This document shows positions 1 through 6,314 of a stretch of 12,106 bases of DNA, one piece after another. Under the pieces are notes generated by a model, which saw only the letters and a list, made by a program, of their open reading frames with translations, did no database searches and had not been told where the DNA came from. Within the stretch, counting starts at the first letter, position 1; the number at the start of each line of letters is the position of its first letter. The translations under genes and the position numbers were made by a program. Origin of the DNA: JBEKYH01 sp049511115. GTDB taxonomy: Bacteria; Planctomycetota; Phycisphaerae; Tepidisphaerales; Tepidisphaeraceae. The DNA lies in contig JBEKYH010000106.1 of assembly GCA_049511115.1 (NCBI GenBank), positions 1-12,106 on the forward strand, given 5' to 3'.

Positions 1-47
1 TCTGCGCCTCAGCGTTCATCTCGCATTTCTTCGGCGCGCTTCGCAGT
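1..47. repeat. Partial copy of the 'CCTCAGCG' intergenic repeat
   Basis: Bases 4-20 read GCGCCTCAGCGTTCATC and match bases 4133-4149 in the TPR/MBL gap except for the last base or so. The stretch sits just past the stop codon of the HEAT gene (stop at 48-50). The same sequence at the 3' ends of different genes indicates a dispersed intergenic repeat. The left half of any inverted pair would lie outside the window. No gene is visible here. Confidence 0.6.
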
Positions 48-2303
48 TCATTGCCCCGGTGCCCCCGGAAGATTCGCCAGATTCTGCTGCGCCGCCTGCG
101 CCGCCGTCTGCATGTTATCCGTCACATACGACAGCGACGCCGGAATGCTCAGCTTGGCATCCGTGAACGCCTTCACCAGCGCCAGGGCGTTTTGCAGCGA
201 ATCGCGTTTGTTCGGGTCAGCCGTCGCCAGCGTATTGGCGACGCGCGGGAATTGCTCCAGCACATCGGGAATCACCGCCGCGCGCTTCGGATCCGCCAGC
301 GTGTCGGCGGCGAATTTCACGGCTGATTCATATGGCGGACCCGCCGCCAGCAGGGCCGCGGCTTCGGCTCGGAAAGGATTGTGCGGCAGGTCGTCGGCGG
401 TGCTGCTTTTGGCTTCGTAATACGCGCAGACATTGGCAAAATCCACCGCAGCCTGGGCCGGGGCGCCCAGGTTGTCGAGTTCACGCGTGGCGATGGTTTC
501 CAATTGCGACGCCGCCGCCTGCTGCGCGTCAGGCGTTTTTCGCGTTTGAAGCTGCTGCACGTAATAACGCCGGACGTCCACTTCGCGCGCGAAATCGTCT
601 TCGTTCTTCAATCGCTCGGCGAGCGCGACGAGCCGGTCGTCTCCCATAAACGGCAGCCAGCTCATAACCGTCTGCCAGATCGCCGTGCGGATATCCGCCT
701 GCGGTTCCGGCGAGCGATTGAGGCGATCCACAAGTCGGTCGACGTAAGCCGTCGTCTTCACGCCGGCGAGTTCCTGCACGGCCTTGAGCCGCAGAGCCGG
801 CGGAGTGCCGGCAGTATCCACAAAGTCCGCCAGCGCGCCGGCAATGTCGGTATTGATTCGCGAAAGGAATCCCAGTCCGCCAATCGCCGCGACGCGGACA
901 TTCGTCGGCTCCGATGGGGCCGCCAGTTTCATGAATCGGTCATACAGATTCACGTCTCCCAGGGCCGCCAGCGCCGCAACGATGGACCGCCGCAGTGGAT
1001 CCGAGACGGGGGTCTGCGACTGCGCCGGATTGCCGCCGCTTGCATCCAACGCCTGGAGCAACGCCGTCTCCACCTGCTGGCGAAGCGCGACTTGTTTGGG
1101 ATCGCCCAGGGCGCTTCCCGCCGCCGCCAGCAGGTCAGCGGCCGCCTCGGCCACCAACGGCGAGGGATTTTTCAGCAGCGTGACGGCTTGCGCAATCGCC
1201 GTCGGGTCTTGCCGCGAGGCGAGCGCTCCCAGCAGCGCGACCTGCGCATCGGAGTCGGTCTCGCGCGCCAGTCGCTCCAGCAGCAGCCCTGTTACCGTGG
1301 GATCAAGCCCCAGCGCGCCGGCCGCCGCGGCGCGAACCTGCGCCGAGGGATCGCTCTGAACCAGCGTAATTAACCTCTGCCGCACGGTGTCGCTCAGCGG
1401 CTTGCCGCCGCCGACATCAATCTCAACGATCTGTGCGCCGATGGCCCGGATTTCCGGCGCGTCGTTGGTCAGATACGAATCCAAAATGCGCGGCTGTTCC
1501 GCGGGCTGGCTCGTGAAGTAAAAGCTGGTGAGCAACCGATTGGCCCCGCGCTCAATCCGATCCATCTCGCCGATCACCCGCGGCATCTGCGCCGCGCGCT
1601 GGCGCTGCATCTGCTCGGCAAACGCCGCCGGCGCCAGCGCCCGCACCTGCTGCCACCAGGCCACCCACTTGCGCGAATCCTGCCCCAGCGCATTGAGCCC
1701 GGTCATTTCCGCCAGCGCCAGGGCCGCAGCCTGTCGCACCTCGTCGCTTTCGTCGGGATTTTGCAGCAGGTCAATCAGCGCGGCGGCAACGTCCTTGGTC
1801 CCAAACGCCCCCAGCGCCGCCGCCGCCGGTGCGCGCGCCGCTGGCGGAAGGGTAGGATTCTCAGCCACAGTCAGGAGATGAGCCGCGACTTCGGCGTTTC
1901 CGGCAAATTGCGATAAAACCTCAGCCGCATCCGCGTTGACCGCCGGATTGTTCCCCAGCAGGTTTTCCAGCGGTGCAATAAATCCCGCTTCCGCCCAATT
2001 CGCCTGTGCCAGGGCATGTGCCGCGACGGCGTTAACCGCAGGGTCCTGAGAATCCAAACCCTGGCTGAGAATTGCCGCCGCGACGGGAGTTCGCAGCGCC
2101 GCGAGCCGAGCCGCGGCGTTGGCCCGGGATTGCGGCGTTTGCCCTCGCCCCAGCAGCACATCCCCCAGGCGGCTAGGATCGTCATTTACGCCTGCGCTTG
2201 CGCCCGATTGAGCGACAGCCGGCGGCGGCGTTGCCTGTGAATACCCCGTACTCGCCCATAGGCCAACAGCCACGGCGGCCGCGGTCCAAAGGGAGGCAGG
2301 CAT
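48..2303 (-). CDS. Exported HEAT-repeat protein
   Basis: This encodes 751 residues from the ATG at 2303. I chose this start because it opens directly into a signal-peptide-like stretch (MPASLWTAAAVAVGLW, then YSQA|TPPP, probable cleavage near residue 24), followed by a Pro/Ala/Ser linker. A GTG at 2342 in the same frame would give a longer basic n-region (TSRRWTR) and has TAGGA eight bases upstream, so it is a serious alternative. The TTG at 2420 is less likely. From about residue 42 to 200 there are helical-pair repeats of HEAT type, rich in Ala and Leu with the usual D-P-x-V/A-x-x-x-A-A spacing. Then comes K212-W213-V-A-W216-W217, a segment I associate with planctomycete HEAT proteins. More HEAT-like repeats follow to about residue 560, then a less regular helical C-terminus. 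No catalytic motif is visible. Such proteins usually act as interaction scaffolds. The export signal implies action in the periplasm. The partner is unknown. Confidence 0.85.
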   Translation of the reverse strand: MPASLWTAAAVAVGLWASTGYSQATPPPAVAQSGASAGVNDDPSRLGDVLLGRGQTPQSRANAAARLAALRTPVAAAILSQGLDSQDPAVNAVAAHALAQANWAEAGFIAPLENLLGNNPAVNADAAEVLSQFAGNAEVAAHLLTVAENPTLPPAARAPAAAALGAFGTKDVAAALIDLLQNPDESDEVRQAAALALAEMTGLNALGQDSRKWVAWWQQVRALAPAAFAEQMQRQRAAQMPRVIGEMDRIERGANRLLTSFYFTSQPAEQPRILDSYLTNDAPEIRAIGAQIVEIDVGGGKPLSDTVRQRLITLVQSDPSAQVRAAAAGALGLDPTVTGLLLERLARETDSDAQVALLGALASRQDPTAIAQAVTLLKNPSPLVAEAAADLLAAAGSALGDPKQVALRQQVETALLQALDASGGNPAQSQTPVSDPLRRSIVAALAALGDVNLYDRFMKLAAPSEPTNVRVAAIGGLGFLSRINTDIAGALADFVDTAGTPPALRLKAVQELAGVKTTAYVDRLVDRLNRSPEPQADIRTAIWQTVMSWLPFMGDDRLVALAERLKNEDDFAREVDVRRYYVQQLQTRKTPDAQQAAASQLETIATRELDNLGAPAQAAVDFANVCAYYEAKSSTADDLPHNPFRAEAAALLAAGPPYESAVKFAADTLADPKRAAVIPDVLEQFPRVANTLATADPNKRDSLQNALALVKAFTDAKLSIPASLSYVTDNMQTAAQAAQQNLANLPGAPGQ

Positions 2304-2531
2304 GGCCTGTGCGATCGCTCTCGTCCACCGTCTGCTGGTCACCAAAACAATCCTACTCGATAATTTCGGGACCTCGCAGCGTAAGACCCAAGCCTTCGCC
2401 CTGGAAGGTCCATCCTCCAAAGCCGCAGGCTCCGGCGCGCTCCATCACGCCGCAAAGTTGCCACATCGGACCTTACTCTATTTCCCACGCGCCGCAAAGC
2501 GGAATGGACTCAGTTTCCTTTCGCATTCGCA

Positions 2532-2558
2532 CCTCAGTCCTCAGTCCTCAGTCCTCGA
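2532..2558. repeat. Tandem 7-bp repeat, three copies of CCTCAGT
   Basis: CCTCAGT occurs three times head to tail from 2532, followed by a degenerate CCTCGA. On the opposite strand it reads as repeated GGACTGA. A diverged relative (CTCAGTTCTTAGTCC) occurs at 8041-8055 in another gap. This makes it a dispersed low-complexity intergenic repeat rather than a one-off slippage tract. Confidence 0.75.
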
Positions 2559-2579
2559 ACTCTTCTTAAAGTTATTTCC

Positions 2580-2608
2580 TTGCCAATTCACGCTTGCCGT
2601 CGTTAAAT
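2580..2608 (+). promoter_or_regulatory. Possible sigma-70-like promoter for the TPR gene
   Basis: TTGCCA at 2580-2585 and TTAAAT at 2603-2608 are separated by 17 bp, a fair match to -35 and -10 boxes in the locally AT-richer part of the gap, about 90 bp upstream of the TPR start. This is found by eye only. CATAAT at 2624-2629 is an alternative -10 without a well-spaced -35. Confidence 0.25.
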
Positions 2609-2698
2609 TACCCTTGTTCCGGGCATAATTCCTTCCGATGTTCCGGGGTAGGCGTTCCCTTGACATTGGCGGGCCGACACGGCGGGAGCTTAAAGTCC

Positions 2699-4030
2699 AT
2701 GAACGACTGGCACGATGCCGAACGGCGATTCGAGCGGGCGCTGGAATTCGCTCAGCGCCGTCAGTGGCCGCAAGCGCTGGAGGAGATGCGCATGGCCACC
2801 AGCATCAATCCCTTCAACGCCGCCTGGTTCTTCAACCTCGGGCTTGTGCTGGATGAAATGGGCCGCTTCGACGAAGCCATCGGCGCTTTTCGCCGCGCCG
2901 CGCGGATTGAGCCGAATAATCTGGCCGTGCAGGAGCGCCTGGGCATTGATCTTCATCGCACGCAATGCCAGCGCCAGGCGCTGGAAACCTTCGCGCATAT
3001 CACGCAGGCCGATCCCGCCTACGAAGCCGCCTATTGCCACCGTATCCTCATTCACGCCGAGCTCGGCGAACACCAGCAGGCCGAAGAGATGTTCTATCTC
3101 GCGCGGCTTTACAAGGAGCATTGCCCGCGCTGTTACGATTACATGGGCCGATCGCTGGCCGCGCGCAAGCGGTACGATCGGGCGATTTATTGCTTCCAGA
3201 AATGCCTGGATTTAGAGCCTGCCTGGCGCGGCGGCGCGGCGCGCCTCGCCCGGGCGCTGTGGGACAAGGGCGACTTCGAGCAGGCCCGCCGCCAGTACCT
3301 GGCCGAACTGCGACTCGATCCCGGCAGCACCAGCGCGCTCCTCGACCTTGGCGATCTGCTCATGGAAATGGGCCGCCCCGACGAAGCCGGTGAAAAATAC
3401 CGCCGCTGCATCGAACTCGCTCCCGCCCAGGCGCAAGGTTATTTCCGCCACGGCCGATGGCTCAGCCGCCGCCATCACCTGGATGAAGCGCAAGCCGCCT
3501 TCGAGCAGGCGCTCAAGCTCGACCCCGCCCTTTGCGGCGCTCATTTGGAACTGGCCCGCCTCGCGTTTCGGCGCGGCGACCGAGTAGCCACGCGCCGCCA
3601 TCTCCGCGCCATGCACCTGCGTCACACGCGCGACGGCGCGATCCTGCTGGCCATGGCCAATCTCTGGATGGACTGCGGCCAGGACCGCACCGCGATGGCC
3701 TGCCTCAAGCGTCTGATCTCCATGCAGCCCAACAACGCCGACGCCTGGCTGAATCTCGCCGTCGCGCAATTCCGCCGCGGAAATTACGAGCAAGGCATCC
3801 AAAGCTGCCGCCGCACGCTGACCATCGACCGCAACAATCGCCTGGCCATGTACAACCTCGCCCTGGCCCACGACCGCCTCCGCCAGCCACAAGCCGCGCT
3901 CCAGTGGGCTCGACAGGCCCAGCGCCTCGACCCGCGCGATTCCAGCGTGCAGCGCCTGGAACTTCGCCTGCGCGTGATCGCATGGTTCTCATCGATTCTG
4001 GCTGGATTCGTCGGCGGAAAACGCACCTGA
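2699..4030 (+). CDS. TPR-repeat protein (12 gapless repeats)
   Basis: This encodes 443 residues from the ATG at 2699. That start has GGGAG at 2684-2688, ten bases upstream, and is where the repeat-like sequence begins; the frame is open further upstream to 2594 but that part looks non-coding. Residues 7-414 divide exactly into twelve 34-residue TPR units with no insertions. Each carries the usual W/Y-LG-Y/F-A-P spacing, and many end in L-x-P (for example RIEPNN, DLEPAW, KLDPAL, RLDPRD). A short capping helix follows at about 415-427. The protein ends in a hydrophobic, Gly-rich tail (about 427-440), which could lie against a membrane. There is no signal peptide, so it is probably cytoplasmic. 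TPR arrays bind peptides or helices of partner proteins; no enzymatic domain is fused. The partner cannot be read from the neighbours: HEAT is divergent and the MBL hydrolase is convergent. The family assignment is firm and the specific role unknown. Confidence 0.92.
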   Translation: MNDWHDAERRFERALEFAQRRQWPQALEEMRMATSINPFNAAWFFNLGLVLDEMGRFDEAIGAFRRAARIEPNNLAVQERLGIDLHRTQCQRQALETFAHITQADPAYEAAYCHRILIHAELGEHQQAEEMFYLARLYKEHCPRCYDYMGRSLAARKRYDRAIYCFQKCLDLEPAWRGGAARLARALWDKGDFEQARRQYLAELRLDPGSTSALLDLGDLLMEMGRPDEAGEKYRRCIELAPAQAQGYFRHGRWLSRRHHLDEAQAAFEQALKLDPALCGAHLELARLAFRRGDRVATRRHLRAMHLRHTRDGAILLAMANLWMDCGQDRTAMACLKRLISMQPNNADAWLNLAVAQFRRGNYEQGIQSCRRTLTIDRNNRLAMYNLALAHDRLRQPQAALQWARQAQRLDPRDSSVQRLELRLRVIAWFSSILAGFVGGKRT

Positions 4031-4046
4031 AACTTCGGCGAAGAGA

Positions 4047-4147
4047 ATGAACGCTGAGGCACAGAGGCGCTGAGGTAGGAAAGACGAGAAATCAAAAACG
4101 AATTCTCCGCATTTTCTTCCTCAGCGCCTCGGCGCCTCAGCGTTCAT
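4047..4147. terminator. Inverted repeat between convergent genes, probable bidirectional terminator and dispersed repeat
   Basis: The left arm (from 4047, ATGAACGCTGAGGC...) and the right arm (ending at 4147, ...GCCTCAGCGTTCAT) are reverse complements over 29 bp with two mismatches, separated by roughly 35 AT-richer bases. The element lies 16 bp past the TPR stop and 6 bp past the MBL stop, a natural place for a shared terminator. There is no clean U-tract, so it may work only as an mRNA 3' stem. The right arm recurs at 4-20, which marks it as a repeat family. Confidence 0.7.
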
Positions 4148-4153
4148 CCTTCT

Positions 4154-4930
4154 TCAATTTGCCAGCACGCAAAGCCCATCATGCCCCAGCGCCACTCCCG
4201 CCGGCAGCGTTGCGTTCGTGGCGGCATGGGCCAATCCATGCGCAACGTGCGTGAAGTAAGTTTGCCGGGCCTTGATTTTTGCCGCCTCGGCAACCGCCTG
4301 ATCGAGACTGAAATGCGTCGCGTGCGTGTGCCGCGTCAGTGCGTCCAGTACCAGGACCTCCAAGCCTTCCAACAAGGCATACGATTCCGGCGGAATTCGA
4401 TTCACGTCCGTGCAATAGGCCACATTTCCCACACGAAATCCCAGAATCGGCATCTCTCCGTGAAACAGCCTGATCGGCGTCCAGGTCACTCCTTCAATCT
4501 CAAATGGCCCCATCACCACCCGCCTCACCAACTGCGGCCGAAACAGCTTGCTCGCCGGGTCCGGCTCCTTAAACGCATATCCGAAGCAGCGCGTAATGGC
4601 CGTATGCGTCGGCTCATCCGCCCACACATCCAGCGGCCCTTTCCTCACGGCATTGAACCGCCGCAGATCATCCATCCCCATGATGTGGTCCGCATGAGCG
4701 TGCGTCAGCACCACCGCGTCGATCATATCCACGCGATTAGCCACGCACTGCAGCCGCAGCTCCGGCGTGGCGTCCACCAGCACGCGCGTCTTGCCATACG
4801 AGATGACGACTGACGGCCGCGTCCGCTTATCGTGCGGATCGGCGCTTTCACAGACCGGGCAATGACAGCCGATCATGGGGACACCGGCGCTGGTGCCGGT
4901 GCCGAGAAACAACAACTCAACTTGGGGCAT
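4154..4930 (-). CDS. PhnP-like metallo-beta-lactamase-fold hydrolase
   Basis: This encodes 258 residues, close to the usual 250-260 of the PhnP/Lactamase_B_2 group. The ATG at 4930 is chosen because the family's first strand (VELLFLGTGTSAGVP) begins at once; a TTG at 4966 would add 12 unconvincing residues. No clear ribosome-binding site precedes it. G21-C-H-C-P-V-C27 is the Cys-rich segment, typically a structural zinc site in PhnP relatives. The active-site motif is H77-A-H79-A-D81-H82. Further likely metal ligands are H157 (LFHG), D175 (CTDV), H206 and H228/H231 near the C-terminus. PhnP itself cleaves 5-phosphoribosyl 1,2-cyclic phosphate in phosphonate breakdown, but no phn gene is nearby. 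Many relatives are general cyclic-phosphodiester or nucleic-acid-related hydrolases, so the substrate stays open. It is 81 bp downstream of fic on the same strand and could be cotranscribed with it. Confidence 0.9.
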   Translation of the reverse strand: MPQVELLFLGTGTSAGVPMIGCHCPVCESADPHDKRTRPSVVISYGKTRVLVDATPELRLQCVANRVDMIDAVVLTHAHADHIMGMDDLRRFNAVRKGPLDVWADEPTHTAITRCFGYAFKEPDPASKLFRPQLVRRVVMGPFEIEGVTWTPIRLFHGEMPILGFRVGNVAYCTDVNRIPPESYALLEGLEVLVLDALTRHTHATHFSLDQAVAEAAKIKARQTYFTHVAHGLAHAATNATLPAGVALGHDGLCVLAN

Positions 4931-5011
4931 GGGGTAATGGTAGGGGAGAAACAGGCGAGAGGGCAATAATGGGTCCGTGTGCTGATGGGTCGCGGTCCCC
5001 TTACCAGAGCG

Positions 5012-6166
5012 CTACTTCTGGGGCGGCGGAGGGTTTTCAAGGGCTTCCAAGATTGGTCGCGCCACCCAGACTCGCCCCCATGTCTTCCCCGTCGTTTCTT
5101 CCAGAACGCCCGCTTTCGACAGCAATTTGATCGACCTTGCCGCTGTCGGCTCGGATACCTTCAATAATTGGGAAGCCCTCAATACTGTCACGTATGGGTT
5201 CACCAATAATTCGTCGATCAGCGCCTGTGCCCGGTGCTCCCCGCCGAAACGATGGCGCGTTCTCTGTCCAAGATCGCGCAATGCATCCGCTTGTCGCGCG
5301 GCTTGGGACGCGGTTTCGGCCACGCCCGTAAGGAAGTATAAAATCCAATTTCTCCAATCTCCGTGCGTTCTGACGCGTTGCAATAAGTCGTAGTAATCCT
5401 GACGGTGCGCCTCGATATAGCTTGAGAGGTACAGAAGCGGCTGACTCAACCGCTTGCGATCGAGAAGGAATAATGTGACCATCAGCCGGCCCACGCGGCC
5501 GTTGCCGTCCAGAAACGGATGAATCGCTTCGAACTGCTCGTGCATCAAAGCGCATTGAATCAAGTCGGGCATGTTGCCGCGATTGTTAACGAAGATTTCC
5601 CATTGCTTGATGCAATCCAACATTCTGTCCGGCGGAGGGGGTACGAACTTGGCTGTCATTGGTGTGCTGCCCGCGGGGCCGATCCAATTCTGAGTCCGGC
5701 GAAATTCGCCGGGTGTGCGTTCGTCCCCGCGCGCATCGCGCATGAGCACACGGTGAAGCGCTTTAACCATTCGCGTAGCCATCGGCAGGTCAGCGAGCTT
5801 GTCCATTCCCACGCGCAGCGCGGCGATGTAGTTGCGAACTTCCAGCACATCGGCGGTGGGACGCGCGCGCTGGGGCGCCAGCTCGTCCATTAACAGGTCC
5901 GACAGATCCGCCTGAGTCCCTTCAATCCGGCTGGATGCGACAGCCTCGCGTTTTATATAAGGCGCGATGAGCAAGTCAGGATTGGGCAAATACCGCCCCA
6001 GTCCCGACAACTCGCTGAGAGCCGTGTCAGCTCTTGAGAGGGCGATCGCCAATTCGGCGTCATAACGCAGGTCAGGCGGCAACGGCGCGGGTACAAAGGC
6101 ATAGTAACCCGTTGTTGTGCGTATCACTTCGCCGGCCTTTGGGTCGATAAACTCTTTTGGATTCAT
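5012..6166 (-). CDS. Class II Fic domain protein with C-terminal winged helix
   Basis: This encodes 384 residues, the usual size for stand-alone Fic proteins of the SoFic type. An N-terminal Fic_N-like region contains S78-S-R-I-E82-G83, which fits the (S/T)xxxE(G/N) inhibitory motif; E82 is expected to block the ATP gamma-phosphate pocket. The catalytic core has H216-P-F-L-D220-G-N-G-R224-V-G-R227, a fully canonical HxFx(D/E)GNGRxxR motif, so AMP transfer to protein hydroxyl groups is likely. Residues about 313-370 form a winged helix-turn-helix (VTVLRASQLLKVSEPTAARSIKLL region), so it may also bind DNA. The ATG at 6166 has only weak Shine-Dalgarno pairing. GC content is clearly lower than in the flanking genes, and a palindrome lies just upstream. 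Both suggest later acquisition. There is no separate antitoxin gene, as expected for class II. The target protein is unknown. Confidence 0.93.
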   Translation of the reverse strand: MNPKEFIDPKAGEVIRTTTGYYAFVPAPLPPDLRYDAELAIALSRADTALSELSGLGRYLPNPDLLIAPYIKREAVASSRIEGTQADLSDLLMDELAPQRARPTADVLEVRNYIAALRVGMDKLADLPMATRMVKALHRVLMRDARGDERTPGEFRRTQNWIGPAGSTPMTAKFVPPPPDRMLDCIKQWEIFVNNRGNMPDLIQCALMHEQFEAIHPFLDGNGRVGRLMVTLFLLDRKRLSQPLLYLSSYIEAHRQDYYDLLQRVRTHGDWRNWILYFLTGVAETASQAARQADALRDLGQRTRHRFGGEHRAQALIDELLVNPYVTVLRASQLLKVSEPTAARSIKLLSKAGVLEETTGKTWGRVWVARPILEALENPPPPQK

Positions 6167-6208
6167 CGTTTATCAGCTTCTAAAGAATCTTTGGAAGGTT
6201 TTGCCGCT

Positions 6209-6237
6209 TTCCAAAAAAATGGGCCATTTCTTTGGAA
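6209..6237. promoter_or_regulatory. 29-bp near-perfect palindrome upstream of fic
   Basis: The left arm TTCCAAA-A-AAATGG (6209-6222) and right arm CCATTT-C-TTTGGAA (6224-6237) mirror each other around a single G at 6223, with one mismatch (6216/6230). It lies 43-71 bp before the fic start. A further direct copy of TCTTTGGAAG occurs at 6188-6197, repeating 6229-6238. Beyond it is GTGCCTGACAC (6238-6248). It could be an operator, for example for the protein's own winged helix, or a REP-like mobile hairpin. The symmetry is seen directly; the role is inferred. Confidence 0.5.
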
Positions 6238-6280
6238 GTGCCTGACACTATACCCGGCAGTCTGCAAATCGAAAGAACGT

Positions 6281-6303
6281 GAGAAGCCCGGGTGTCGCTT
6301 CTC
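6281..6303 (-). terminator. Possible stem-loop terminator after the BatA-like gene
   Basis: GAGAAGC (6281-6287) and GCTTCTC (6297-6303) form a perfect 7-bp stem with a 9-base loop, 12 bp past the stop of the BatA-like gene. On the minus strand it is followed by ACGTTCTTTC, only a poor U-tract, so termination is plausible but not certain. Confidence 0.4.
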
Positions 6304-6314
6304 TGGGAGGTTGA

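Larger units (their letters stand above)
2304..2698. other. Divergent intergenic region between HEAT and TPR genes
   Basis: These 395 bp separate two divergently transcribed genes and should carry both promoters and leaders. If the HEAT protein starts at the GTG at 2342, the gap shrinks to about 356 bp. Within it I see a tandem 7-bp repeat at 2532-2558 and a possible plus-strand promoter near 2580-2608. There is also a short direct repeat, TGTTCCGGG, at 2615-2623 and 2639-2647. No further gene or structured RNA is apparent. Confidence 0.6.

Noticed and set aside
381..1373. 330-residue plus-strand open frame opposite the HEAT gene
   Set aside because: It is Arg-rich with no domain signal, and the minus-strand HEAT frame explains the openness in GC-rich DNA.
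2304..2420. N-terminal extension of the HEAT protein from a TTG at 2420
   Set aside because: The extra residues precede a good signal peptide; starts at 2303 or 2342 fit export better.
2532..2558. CRISPR-like repeat
   Set aside because: Units of 7 bp without spacers cannot be a CRISPR array.
2660..2665. TTGACA as a -35 box before the TPR gene
   Set aside because: No -10-like sequence at 16-18 bp; the region there is GC-rich and overlaps the ribosome-binding site.
4154..6166. Fic plus PhnP-like hydrolase as a toxin-antitoxin pair
   Set aside because: Class II Fic carries its own inhibitory motif, and the hydrolase has a different composition and a general enzyme fold; adjacency alone is not enough.
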